Origin: UM-FILTER-33-9 sp964530235
GTDB taxonomy: Bacteria > Patescibacteriota > Microgenomatia > UBA1406 > GWC2-37-13
Direction: 5' to 3'
Length of the DNA stretch: 64,000 nt
Assembly: GCA_964530235.1 (NCBI GenBank)
Contig: CAZGYB010000002.1
Span: 1 to 64,000 of the forward strand
Shown: one piece after another, positions 51,322 through 60,215 of the stretch
Layout: each line of letters opens with the position of its first letter
How positions within the stretch are numbered: the stretch's first letter is position 1
Notes under the pieces: generated by a model
Databases searched by the model: none
Told to the model about the DNA's origin: nothing
Seen by the model: the letters and a program-made list of their open reading frames with translations, nothing else
Translations under genes and position numbers: made by a program

Positions 51322-51327
51322 TAAAAT
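51322..51327 (+). promoter_or_regulatory. -10 element placed for leaderless rfbB
   Basis: CTGATAAAATAGA contains TGA plus TAAAAT (51322-51327), seven bases before the ATG at 51335. The predicted +1 falls at the start codon. No -35 is evident. Confidence 0.4.
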
Positions 51328-51334
51328 AGACTGT

Positions 51335-52315
51335 ATGAAGATATTTGTGACCGGCGGGGCCGGCTTTATCGGTTCCAATTTTATTCTCTACTGGCTCGAA
51401 AATCATCCTCAGGATACTATCATAAACTATGATAGTCTTACCTATGCAGGGAATTTAGAAAATCTTATCGAGGTTAAAGACCTTCCAAACTATACCTTTA
51501 TCAAGGGTGACATATGCGATAAACCCAAAGTTTTCAGCTCAACAAAAAACTGCGATATGATTGTTCATTTCGCAGCGGAAAGTCATGTTGACCGCTCAAT
51601 TACAGACGCAGCACCATTCATACAAACAAATATTACCGGAACCTATAACCTGCTTGAAGCAGCTTTACAGAATGGAGTGAAACGGTTCCACCATATTTCA
51701 ACTGACGAGGTATTTGGAGCCTTAGAACTGAACTCAAAGCAAAAGTTTACTCTCTCAACACCATACAATCCTCATAGTCCATACTCAGCTTCTAAAGCTG
51801 CATCTGACCATCTCGTCCGTGCTTATGGGACAACATTCGGACTGCCATACACCATCTCTAACTGCTCAAATAACTTCGGACCCTACCAATACCCAGAAAA
51901 ATTCATCCCGCTCGCTATTACCAATTTACTGGAAGGTAAGAAAGTGCCTATTTACGGCGACGGACTGTATGTGCGTGACTGGTTGTATGTCAAAGACCAC
52001 TGTGAAGCAATTGAAAAAATTCTTTTATTCGGTAAGATCGGTAAAACATATCTCGTAGGAGGTCTCACTACCGACATTTCAAATAGAGAGGTAGTTAAAT
52101 TAATTCTTGAAACAATGCGTAAAAACTCTGATCAAATAGAATACGTAACAGACAGACCCGGACATGATCGAAGATACGCTATAGACTGGAGCCTGACTCA
52201 AAAAGAACTTGACTGGGAACCAAAACATTCATTCCTTGAAGCGCTTCAAAAAACAGTGCAGTGGTACAAAGATAATACTACCTGGTGGCAGCGAATTAAA
52301 AAAAATTATGCTTAA
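51335..52315 (+). CDS. rfbB: dTDP-glucose 4,6-dehydratase
   Basis: It converts dTDP-glucose to the 4-keto-6-deoxy sugar. The 326-residue chain has GGAGFIGSNFILYWL (NAD binding), STDEVFGAL (catalytic Asp-Glu) and YSASKAASDHLVRAY (Tyr-x3-Lys), plus HFAAESHVDRSI, all specific to RmlB. It is directly followed by a rfbD-like gene with an eight-base overlap. The partner genes rfbA and rfbC are not in the window. Confidence 0.95.
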   Translation: MKIFVTGGAGFIGSNFILYWLENHPQDTIINYDSLTYAGNLENLIEVKDLPNYTFIKGDICDKPKVFSSTKNCDMIVHFAAESHVDRSITDAAPFIQTNITGTYNLLEAALQNGVKRFHHISTDEVFGALELNSKQKFTLSTPYNPHSPYSASKAASDHLVRAYGTTFGLPYTISNCSNNFGPYQYPEKFIPLAITNLLEGKKVPIYGDGLYVRDWLYVKDHCEAIEKILLFGKIGKTYLVGGLTTDISNREVVKLILETMRKNSDQIEYVTDRPGHDRRYAIDWSLTQKELDWEPKHSFLEALQKTVQWYKDNTTWWQRIKKNYA

Positions 52316-53138
52316 TATTGCTCTCACCGGCGGCGAAGGAATGGTTGGATCACGCATCATCGAGCTTCTCAAAGATAAAGCCCGATTTATTTCTCTCTCG
52401 CAATCCCAAATGGATATCCGCAATGAAACACAGGTATACAACACTATTAAAAAAACGAGCTTCGACATATTTTTACATCTTGCTGCCTACACCAATGTGG
52501 ATGGAGCGGAACGTGAAAAAACACTGGCACATGAAATAAATGTTCTTGGAACTCAAAATGTTTATCAAGCGGTATGTGCAAAAAAGAAACAGATGATATA
52601 TATATCAACCGGTTTTGTCTTTGATGGAAAAAATCCTCCCTACACTGAACAAAGTACTCCAAATCCACTTTCGATCTATGGAAAAACAAAATACGAAGGT
52701 GAAAAAATAGTGAGAGATTCTGCAATGATAGTACGCTTCGACTACCCATATCGAAATAATAAATACCCTCAAAAAAAAGACTTTGTACGCGGTATCGTTG
52801 CATCGCTTCAGGAAGGAAAAAAACTCACGATGGTCACCGACTCTCTTATTACGCCAACTTTTGTAGATGATATTGCAGAAGGCTTGTGGTATTTGATAAA
52901 CCATTTTTCAGCAGGGATTTTCCACCTTGTTGGATCAGAAAGTTTATCTCCCTATGAAGCAGGAATTACCATCGCCAGAATATGCAATTTTAATCCAAAC
53001 CTTATACATAAAACAACATACTATGAATACTTTTCGCAGAAAGCACCGCGCCCTCAGTATGCAAAAATTGCCTCTATTCGCAACAATTTTTTCGCTATGA
53101 AATCATTTGAAGAAGGCGTTCTCATACTATATCATTAA
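52308..53138 (+). CDS. rfbD: dTDP-4-dehydrorhamnose reductase-like (RmlD family)
   Basis: A 276-residue short-chain dehydrogenase/reductase with NIALTGGEGMVGSRII, FLHLAAYTNVDGAE, ISTGFVFDG and YGKTKYEGEKIV (Tyr-x3-Lys), the RmlD pattern. It would reduce the 4-keto sugar to a dTDP-deoxyhexose such as rhamnose; the substrate depends on a missing RfbC-type epimerase. ATG 52308 is chosen because the Rossmann fold begins there; a longer frame overlaps rfbB. Confidence 0.85.
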   Translation: MLNIALTGGEGMVGSRIIELLKDKARFISLSQSQMDIRNETQVYNTIKKTSFDIFLHLAAYTNVDGAEREKTLAHEINVLGTQNVYQAVCAKKKQMIYISTGFVFDGKNPPYTEQSTPNPLSIYGKTKYEGEKIVRDSAMIVRFDYPYRNNKYPQKKDFVRGIVASLQEGKKLTMVTDSLITPTFVDDIAEGLWYLINHFSAGIFHLVGSESLSPYEAGITIARICNFNPNLIHKTTYYEYFSQKAPRPQYAKIASIRNNFFAMKSFEEGVLILYH

Positions 53139-53141
53139 CTT

Positions 53142-54440
53142 ATGGTTATTACTGTTATTGGGCATGGATACGTTGGATTGGTATCCGCTTGCGTATTTGC
53201 AGACTTCGGAAACACGGTGTATGTAATTGGCCATACTGAAGAGAAATTGAAACGTCTCGCTCAAGGTGATCCGATTATTTATGAACCCGGTTTGCAGGAG
53301 CTTCTCAAAAAAAATCTGAAAGCCGGCCGAATACACATTACCTCTAAGTATTCCCGTGCGATTTCTGAATCAGAAGTAGTGTTTATTACTGTCGGGACTC
53401 CACCCAAAGAATCCGGAGAAGCTGATCTGTCAACGGTTTTTTATGTAGCCAAACAGATCGCCCCGCATCTGAAACAAGGTCTTACGGTGATTTCATGTAA
53501 AAGCACTGTTCCTGTAGGAACGAATAAAAAAATTGAGGAACTGCTCTGTGCGTCCAAACCAAAAGGAGCAGAAATCGCAGTTGCATCATGCCCAGAGTTT
53601 TTAAGAGAAGGTTCTGCAATTGAGGATACATTTCGCCCTGACCGAGTAGTAATCGGTTCTGCTTCTCAAGCAGCAATCGATCTGCTGCTTTTACTTCACG
53701 CACCCATAACCGGCAAAAAAATTGTAACCGATCTGGCATCCGCGGAGCTTATTAAATACACCTCAAACTCAATTCTTGCAATGAAAATCTCTTTTGCAAA
53801 TTTAATATCCTTTTTTTGCGAGAAAACAGGTGCAGATGTGGAATTGGTCCTTGACGCAGTCGGACTTGATAAGAGGATCGGAAGAATTTTTATGGACCCT
53901 GGTGTGGGTTACGGCGGTTCATGTTTTCCAAAAGATGTTCGGGCCCTGACCAATACGGGTGAAACGCTCGGAATCGACGTAACGCTTCTCGAGGCTGTTG
54001 AGTTGGTAAATAATCAGACTCGTGACAACTTTTTACAAAAAATACTGACTCACGCAAAAGGAAATACGATAGCTGTGTGGGGTCTTAGTTTCAAACCGAA
54101 TACTGATGATATACGATTCGCTCCTTCTATTGCAGTAATTCAAAAGTTGTTGGAAAAAAAATTTATTATCAAAGTGTACGACCCAGTCGCGACCAACAAT
54201 GTCAGAAAACAACTGGGAGATGCTATCGTTTACTGTTCCACTCCATATGAAACAGTAAAAGACTGTGACGCTTTAGCAATCTTTACCGAATGGAATGAAT
54301 TTAAACAGATCGACCTCAAAAAAATCAAATCATTCATGAAGCACCCCCTGATCATTGACGGAAGAAATATATATAATCCTGAATCGATTACTAAACTCGG
54401 ATTCACCTATATTTCAACGGGCAGAAGTAAAACTGCATAG
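53142..54440 (+). CDS. ugd: UDP-glucose 6-dehydrogenase
   Basis: It oxidises UDP-glucose to UDP-glucuronate with two NAD. The 432-residue chain has VIGHGYVGLVSACVFADFG (NAD site), ISCKSTVPVGT, CPEFLREGSA and the catalytic-Cys motif GYGGSCFPKDVRAL (about residues 258-271). The C-terminal UDP-binding part has WGLSFKPNTDDIR. It lies four bases after rfbD and six before the UDP-glucuronate decarboxylase gene, which uses its product. Confidence 0.95.
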   Translation: MVITVIGHGYVGLVSACVFADFGNTVYVIGHTEEKLKRLAQGDPIIYEPGLQELLKKNLKAGRIHITSKYSRAISESEVVFITVGTPPKESGEADLSTVFYVAKQIAPHLKQGLTVISCKSTVPVGTNKKIEELLCASKPKGAEIAVASCPEFLREGSAIEDTFRPDRVVIGSASQAAIDLLLLLHAPITGKKIVTDLASAELIKYTSNSILAMKISFANLISFFCEKTGADVELVLDAVGLDKRIGRIFMDPGVGYGGSCFPKDVRALTNTGETLGIDVTLLEAVELVNNQTRDNFLQKILTHAKGNTIAVWGLSFKPNTDDIRFAPSIAVIQKLLEKKFIIKVYDPVATNNVRKQLGDAIVYCSTPYETVKDCDALAIFTEWNEFKQIDLKKIKSFMKHPLIIDGRNIYNPESITKLGFTYISTGRSKTA

Positions 54441-54446
54441 ATTTTT

Positions 54447-55391
54447 ATGAACATACTTATCACCGGAGCAGCTGGTTTTATCGGATCAAATTTAGCCAAA
54501 TTCCTTATAGAAAAGGATAATTTTGTCTACGGAATCGACAACTTCATAACAGGACGTAAAAAAAATATTAAGGCTCTCGAATCACATCCGCGTTTTAAAT
54601 TATTTGAACAAGATTTGATCACCTGGGATTTTGAGAGTGTTCCAAAGTGTGATATTATTTTTCATCTCGCCTCACCAGCCTCCCCAATTCAATATAAACG
54701 ATTTCCGATTGAGACACTTATGGTTAACTCCCTCGGAACAAAAAAAGTACTTGACTTTATACTAAAAAATAAAAATTCTGTGTTCGTTTTTTCTTCTACT
54801 TCAGAAGTTTACGGAGATCCTGAAAAACACCCGCAGTCAGAATCCTATTGGGGAAATGTAAACCCGAACGGTATTCGCTCGTGTTATGACGAATCAAAAC
54901 GGTTCGCTGAATCACTTATTATGACGTATTTCCGCAAGTACCATGTAAACGTGCGCATAGCCCGTATATTCAACACATACGGTCCCCAGATGGAACAAAA
55001 CGATGGAAGAGTTGTGTCTAATTTCATCAATCAAGCCCTCAAAAACCAACCAATCACAGTAAATGGTGACGGAACACAGACACGTTCATTTTGCTATGTA
55101 TCAGACATGGTAAAAGGCCTTTATATGCTTGGCGCAACTGAGAACATTTCAGGCGAAGTTATAAATCTGGGAAATCCATCTGAAATGACGGTTTTAGAAC
55201 TCGCAACGACGATTAAAAAACTAACTGCCTCCCATTCCAAAATCATTTTCACACCACTTGATCAGGATGATCCTAAAAAACGAAAACCAGATATATCAAA
55301 AGCCTCACAACTGCTGGGTTGGAAACCTGGAATAAGTCTTGAAGACGGTTTAATGAATACAATTTCCTTTTTTCAGTCCCAACTCATATGA
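54447..55391 (+). CDS. UDP-glucuronate decarboxylase (UDP-xylose synthase) family
   Basis: A 314-residue extended SDR with TGAAGFIGSNLAKFLIEK, HLASPASPIQYKRFP, STSEVYGDPEKHPQ, RSCYDESKRFAE (Tyr-x3-Lys) and RIARIFNTYGPQM. The ASPASP and YGDPxxHPQ landmarks are typical of UXS. With Ugd directly upstream, UDP-glucose would go to UDP-glucuronate and then UDP-xylose. A UDP-sugar 4-epimerase is a less likely alternative. The stop overlaps the next gene by four bases. Confidence 0.9.
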   Translation: MNILITGAAGFIGSNLAKFLIEKDNFVYGIDNFITGRKKNIKALESHPRFKLFEQDLITWDFESVPKCDIIFHLASPASPIQYKRFPIETLMVNSLGTKKVLDFILKNKNSVFVFSSTSEVYGDPEKHPQSESYWGNVNPNGIRSCYDESKRFAESLIMTYFRKYHVNVRIARIFNTYGPQMEQNDGRVVSNFINQALKNQPITVNGDGTQTRSFCYVSDMVKGLYMLGATENISGEVINLGNPSEMTVLELATTIKKLTASHSKIIFTPLDQDDPKKRKPDISKASQLLGWKPGISLEDGLMNTISFFQSQLI

Positions 55392-56524
55392 AACGCGCGG
55401 TTATCGTAATTCCGACATACAATGAACAGATAAATATTTCAGCACTCATTGACCAGATTATACGGGTGTCTCACCATATACAAAACTGGAAAATAGATAT
55501 ACTCATTGTAGATAGTCAATCACCTGACCGAACCGCTGAAACGGTAAAAAAAATCAAGGAAAAAAATCCTCAGGTTCACATTCTCGAAACCCCAAAGAAA
55601 GGATTGGGAAACGCTTATGTTAATGGTTTCTCTTACGCGTTGCGCCATCTTGAACCCTTCGTAGTATTTGAAATGGATGCAGATCTTTCACATGACCCTT
55701 CAGTAATTCCTCAGTTTCTAAATCAGATCGAAAAAGGCGCTGATTTTGTCATTGGATCCCGATATATTAAAGGCGGTTCTATTCCTTCAAATTGGGCACT
55801 CCACCGAAAATTTTTTTCAATTTTTGCGAATTTATTTGTTCGATTGGGTTTCATGAAACTATCAATTACGGACTGGACCGGGGGGTTTCGAGCTATGAAA
55901 ATATGGGTTATTCAGAATGCACTCAATCATATTCGAGGATTTTCAGGATACGTCTTTCAGATAGCACTTCTCGACTCAGCAATTACTCATAACGCGCATA
56001 TTAAAGAAATACCCATTCGCTTTGTCGACCGCGCTAATGGTGTGTCAAAAATTAATTCCATCCAATATATTATTCAAACATTCTGGTATGTCCTTTCTCA
56101 TTCCTCTTTTATCAAATTTGTCATAGTCGGTTTATTGGGATTCTGTATAGACTTTGGATTTGCGTATTTTTTTATTGCTGGTTTAGATATGCAAAAGGTT
56201 CCCTCAAATATGTTAAGTGCCGAAATTGCTATCGTGTGCAATTTTTTATTTAATAATTTTTGGAGCTTTCGAAGAAAAAAAGTGGTAGGCGGAATCATGA
56301 GCTATCTAAAAGCATTTGGATTTTTTAATGTCATTTCATTAGGGTCTATTGTTATTCAAGGTGCGGGATTAATTGTTCTCCTCACTTTTCTGGGAGATAC
56401 CGTTATTACCCCCTTTCATATTCCTTCGTGGATTCTTTACAAGGTCTTTATCATCGCCTGCGTGATTATTCCCTATTCATATTTTCTTTATAACAAAGTC
56501 ATCTGGAGAGACCGCTCGAAGTAA
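55388..56524 (+). CDS. Polyprenyl-phosphate sugar synthase (DPM1-like GT2) fused to GtrA domain
   Basis: A 378-residue two-part protein. Residues 1-~235 are a DPM1-like GT2: VVIPTYNEQINISALI, ILIVDSQSPDRTAE, FEMDADLSHDPSVIP (DxD), GSRYIKGGSIPSNW and LSITDWTGGFRAMK. Residues ~240-378 have four membrane helices of the GtrA type (FVIVGLLGFCIDFGFAYFF, NNFWSFRR). It would make polyprenyl-phosphate-mannose or similar and help flip it. The product could feed the GT39-like enzyme at 46004-47323. It converges with the PEGA/SH3 gene, one base apart. Confidence 0.88.
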   Translation: MKRAVIVIPTYNEQINISALIDQIIRVSHHIQNWKIDILIVDSQSPDRTAETVKKIKEKNPQVHILETPKKGLGNAYVNGFSYALRHLEPFVVFEMDADLSHDPSVIPQFLNQIEKGADFVIGSRYIKGGSIPSNWALHRKFFSIFANLFVRLGFMKLSITDWTGGFRAMKIWVIQNALNHIRGFSGYVFQIALLDSAITHNAHIKEIPIRFVDRANGVSKINSIQYIIQTFWYVLSHSSFIKFVIVGLLGFCIDFGFAYFFIAGLDMQKVPSNMLSAEIAIVCNFLFNNFWSFRRKKVVGGIMSYLKAFGFFNVISLGSIVIQGAGLIVLLTFLGDTVITPFHIPSWILYKVFIIACVIIPYSYFLYNKVIWRDRSK

Positions 56525-56525
56525 G

Positions 56526-57392
56526 TTATTTTACTTGTGCATACTCAGCCGAAATCCAACCTTCTCGAGTACCATCGTATTTAATTTTATACCAATTGTT
56601 TTTTTCTTCTATCACTTCGAACGTATCACCCTCGTTTACTCTTGCTGACTCAGATGCATTTACCGTTGCATCATCACGGACCCGTAGCCATCCATCCGGA
56701 GTACCTTTAATAACGACTGTAGTTGACGAGGTGCTTTTCTCCAGAGTTGTCTCTGCACTCGAAGTAGCAGTTTTTTTATCGGGTTGTAACGGTGGATTTT
56801 GACTCGGATCAATTGCTAATTTCACATATGCCACTACTTTGTACCCTGGAGTTATATTTATTTTCTGGGTATATCGAATGAAACCCGGCATGAATACCGA
56901 AAGCTCATGATCACCCTTTGGTATATCAGTCATCTCTAAGGTTGAGACGCCTTTTTCGTCATTGTCAAGATAAATTAATGCGTTCGGCGGGTCGCTTTCA
57001 ACAGCGAGTCCGCCTTGATCTTTCAGTGTTGACCGTACCGACGATTTTGTAGAGTATAAAACAACTCCTGCGGATGACAAATCGGTACTTCCTAACTCAA
57101 TGTTAATATAGGTAACACTCTTTTTTTCCACTTTAATTTTTTTTTGCCAGGTAGCTGTCGCTGTTGCTTCGACTTCAGGAATCAGTTTTATAGTATATTC
57201 ACCAGCTTTATATTTTGCGTCAAAAGGCGTTTTGCTCACAGCAACGTTATTGATAAAAATACTTGCTGCTGGCGAAGAAGTAATTCTCAATTGACCGTCA
57301 GTGTTGCGTACATCCAAAATAACGAAACGAAAGAAAATAAAGAGTCCAAACAAAACAAGCAATCCAACAAAAAGCAAAACTTTTCCCTTCAT
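56526..57392 (-). CDS. Membrane-anchored protein with two PEGA domains and an SH3b domain
   Basis: A 288-residue protein. A membrane helix lies at about 5-26. PEGA-like domain 1 follows at about 35-100 (ITSSPAASIFINNVAVSKTPF), then PEGA-like domain 2 at about 130-195 (VESDPPNALIYLDNDEKG, IPKGDHELSVFMPGF). A Ser/Thr-rich linker leads to a C-terminal SH3b domain at about 230-288 (GWLRVRDDATVNASESARV, WYKIKYDGTREGWI). Such proteins sit outside the membrane and probably bind the cell wall. The function is not established. Confidence 0.8.
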   Translation of the reverse strand: MKGKVLLFVGLLVLFGLFIFFRFVILDVRNTDGQLRITSSPAASIFINNVAVSKTPFDAKYKAGEYTIKLIPEVEATATATWQKKIKVEKKSVTYINIELGSTDLSSAGVVLYSTKSSVRSTLKDQGGLAVESDPPNALIYLDNDEKGVSTLEMTDIPKGDHELSVFMPGFIRYTQKINITPGYKVVAYVKLAIDPSQNPPLQPDKKTATSSAETTLEKSTSSTTVVIKGTPDGWLRVRDDATVNASESARVNEGDTFEVIEEKNNWYKIKYDGTREGWISAEYAQVK

Positions 57393-57398
57393 GCGTCA

Positions 57399-57427
57399 AT
57401 TGTAAAGTATTCTCATCAGGTTATCAA
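57399..57427 (-). promoter_or_regulatory. Promoter of the PEGA/SH3 gene, leaderless geometry
   Basis: The minus strand has TTGATA (57427-57422), a 17-base spacer, and TACAAT (57404-57399), then six bases to the ATG at 57392. The predicted +1 is the A of ATG. One of the best-formed promoters in the window. Confidence 0.65.
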
Positions 57428-57467
57428 GATATTGAAAAACTGTCCGAACCAGAAAGATATACTATGA

Positions 57468-58901
57468 CTATAATTCTGCGATGTTATGAGACTTGCTTTC
57501 TCTCAACCCTGCATCAGTAATGCGTATAAACTGGGCGTTTTTCCAGAGTTCTGGAATGGTTCGAGCATTACAATAGCTCATACCCGATCGAAGAGCGCCA
57601 ACCAATTGATAAATAACATCGGACACTTTACCTTTATAGGGCACAAGCGCCTCTACTCCTTCCGGAACAATAGAATTAAGTGTTGTTTCTGAAAGGTGTT
57701 CAAGCTTCATCTTTCTATCAGCCGTTGCCAAAAAAGAAGCTGACCCCCTATGCACTTTATACTTCATCCCTTTTCTCATAATAAGTCCACCGGGACTTTC
57801 ATCTGAACCTGCAAACCAACCGGCAAGCATAAGGCTGGAAGCACCTGCAGCTATCGATTTAGTCATGTCTCCCGGATAATTTGTACCACCATCTGCAATT
57901 ATTGGGACATTATATTTTTTGGCAACTGCTACACAGTCCATCACCGCAGTAAATTGCGGAACCCCGACACCGGCAACCATACGAGTGGTACAGAGTCCAC
58001 CTGGTCCTATGCCGACTTTTACCGCATCAACACCTCTTTCAATAAGATTCCTCGTTCCTTCTGCAGTGGCTACATTACCGCCTATAATCTGTGCGTCTTT
58101 GTATTTTTTTCGCAATAGAGAAACTGCACGAAGTGCGACGTTATTTTGCCCATGAGCAACATCAACTACCAATACATCCACGTCTGCTTCGAGAAGCGAA
58201 AATGCACGATCTAAATAATCATTTACAACTCCAACCGCAGCTCCAACTCGATATCTCCCATGCGAGTCTTTTGTTGAATACGGATATTTTTCGTAATTCG
58301 CAATCGATCGAGCTGTAATTAAACCTTTTAACCGATTTTTATGATCGACTAAAGGGAGTTTTTCTATTTTATGGCGCATAAATAACTTTTTTGCCTGTTC
58401 AAGGGAAATACTTTCCTTTGCAGTAATAAGGTCTTTCCTACTCGTCATACAAAGTGCAACGGTTTGTTCAGGTTTTCTCTCAAACATATAATCGCGTTTC
58501 GTCAAAATCCCCAACACCTCATACTGAGGATTTACTACGATAAAACTATCAACACTATACTTATGCGATAAAGTCCGTACCTTTTCAAGTTTTGTTTCAG
58601 GAAAAACAGTGTATGGATCGTCCAATATAAAACCAACATTCCGTTTGACTCGTATGACTTCCTGTACCTGGTCTTCTATGGTCATAAAACGATGAATAAT
58701 TCCCACTCCGCCCTCTTTCGCCATTGCAATCGCCATCTGTGATTCAGTAACCGTATCCATATTCGCGGAAACAAACGGAATATTCATGCGGATTTGCTTT
58801 GTTAAAAATGTCTCCGTGGAAACATCCGAGCGATGATCAATACCCGATCGTTGGGGAATAAGAAGTACATCGTCATAGGTTAGCCCTTCACGTATTTTCA
58901 T
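57468..58901 (-). CDS. guaB: IMP dehydrogenase
   Basis: It oxidises IMP to XMP, the first step to GMP. The 477-residue chain has DDVLLIPQRSGI at the start, paired CBS domains (about 90-205), DVAHGQNN, GGNVATAEGTRNL and the catalytic-Cys loop GIGPGGLCTTRMVAGVGVPQ (Cys about residue 302). The loop has GGLC where most enzymes have GSIC. The mobile flap region is MKYKVHRGSAS. It lies 20 bases after purA. The CBS pair argues for IMPDH over GMP reductase. guaA is not in the window. Confidence 0.95.
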   Translation of the reverse strand: MKIREGLTYDDVLLIPQRSGIDHRSDVSTETFLTKQIRMNIPFVSANMDTVTESQMAIAMAKEGGVGIIHRFMTIEDQVQEVIRVKRNVGFILDDPYTVFPETKLEKVRTLSHKYSVDSFIVVNPQYEVLGILTKRDYMFERKPEQTVALCMTSRKDLITAKESISLEQAKKLFMRHKIEKLPLVDHKNRLKGLITARSIANYEKYPYSTKDSHGRYRVGAAVGVVNDYLDRAFSLLEADVDVLVVDVAHGQNNVALRAVSLLRKKYKDAQIIGGNVATAEGTRNLIERGVDAVKVGIGPGGLCTTRMVAGVGVPQFTAVMDCVAVAKKYNVPIIADGGTNYPGDMTKSIAAGASSLMLAGWFAGSDESPGGLIMRKGMKYKVHRGSASFLATADRKMKLEHLSETTLNSIVPEGVEALVPYKGKVSDVIYQLVGALRSGMSYCNARTIPELWKNAQFIRITDAGLRESKSHNIAEL

Positions 58902-58920
58902 ATTGTATCTTTCAAACTAT

Positions 58921-60201
58921 TTATAACAGTCGTCGCTGTACAATATTTGCATCCCTGTCCGCGCCTACCGATAAGATAGCCACCGGTAATTTCAAATAGG
59001 ATTCGATAAAACGGATATAGGCTTTACAGGAAGGAGGAAGCTTATTTATGTCTCGAACCATACTAATATCCTCTTTCCACCCAGGAAACGTTTTATATAC
59101 TGGCTTAAGATCAGCTAACTCAGTATAACCACAACTGCTGTAAGGAATCGGTTTTCCCTTATAGGTATACCCTGTGCAAACCTTTAACGGACCGATATTA
59201 CTTAAAATATCCAACTTCATGAGTGCTATACGGTTTGCACCGGTTATTTCACATGCAAATTTTACCGCTTCCAAATCAAGCCATCCAATCCGTCGGGGTC
59301 TGCCGGTAGTCGTGCCATATTCTGCTCCGTTTTCTCGAATTTTTTCTGCAGTTGCGTCATGAAGTTCTGTAGGAAGAGGACCACCGCCGACACGTGATGT
59401 ATATGCTTTTACAACAACCCATACTCTATCAATTTTTGATGGTAAAACTCCGGAACCTGTGTGCGCTGATCCGGTAATCACATTACTGCCTGTAGAAAAC
59501 GGATAGGGAGAAAAGTCAACATCGAGCATTACACCATGAGCTCCTTCAAGTAAAATATGTTTACCTGCTTTCACAGCATGGAGCAAAATTTGATAGGTAT
59601 CCTGCACAAACGGCGCTAGTCGCTGTCTCATTTTTCTAAATTGGAGTAGTGATTTGGAAATGTTTATTGGAGCAACTCTAAAAAGCTTGAGTAGTTTATT
59701 CTTCAAACCTGCTTGAAAACGAAATTTTTCCTCAAAGAGCTCCCAATGCATTAACTCGTATATTCGCAAACCGTTATAACTAACTTTATCAGCAAATGTC
59801 GGCCCGATTCCCCGTTTTGTAGTACCGAGTTTATTCTTCCCTCTCGCGTTTTCATACGCCTCGTCCAAAGCCTTATGATAGGGCATGATAAGGTGGCAAC
59901 GGGACGAAAGGATTAACTTGTTTTTCAAGGATATTCCGTCATTTTCAAGTGTTTCTATCTCTTTTAACAGTACGTCTGGATCAATAATCACACCGTTTGC
60001 GATTACGCCGACTGTTTTTCTGCGGAGTATTCCAGAGGGCAACAGATGAAACGGATATTTCTTCCCACCAACCACAACTGTGTGGCCGGCATTATTGCCT
60101 CCGTGAAACCGTACTGCAAAATCCGCGTTTTCACCCAAAAGATCAACAATTTTGCCTTTGCCCTCATCGCCCCATTGTCCTCCTATTACGAGATTAATCA
60201 T
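58921..60201 (-). CDS. purA: Adenylosuccinate synthetase
   Basis: It joins IMP and aspartate using GTP, the first step to AMP. The 426-residue chain has GGQWGDEGKGKIVDLL (P-loop and catalytic Asp), FHGGNNAGHTVVV (catalytic His), GTTKRGIGPTFADKV and GPLPTELHDATAEKI, all standard. It lies between purB and guaB with short gaps, so the three form one IMP-branching operon. Confidence 0.97.
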   Translation of the reverse strand: MINLVIGGQWGDEGKGKIVDLLGENADFAVRFHGGNNAGHTVVVGGKKYPFHLLPSGILRRKTVGVIANGVIIDPDVLLKEIETLENDGISLKNKLILSSRCHLIMPYHKALDEAYENARGKNKLGTTKRGIGPTFADKVSYNGLRIYELMHWELFEEKFRFQAGLKNKLLKLFRVAPINISKSLLQFRKMRQRLAPFVQDTYQILLHAVKAGKHILLEGAHGVMLDVDFSPYPFSTGSNVITGSAHTGSGVLPSKIDRVWVVVKAYTSRVGGGPLPTELHDATAEKIRENGAEYGTTTGRPRRIGWLDLEAVKFACEITGANRIALMKLDILSNIGPLKVCTGYTYKGKPIPYSSCGYTELADLKPVYKTFPGWKEDISMVRDINKLPPSCKAYIRFIESYLKLPVAILSVGADRDANIVQRRLL

Positions 60202-60215
60202 AATACTTTTTAAAT

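Noticed and set aside
52209..52307. N-terminal extension of rfbD
   Set aside because: The 33 extra residues overlap rfbB and precede the Rossmann start; ATG 52308 fits the family length.
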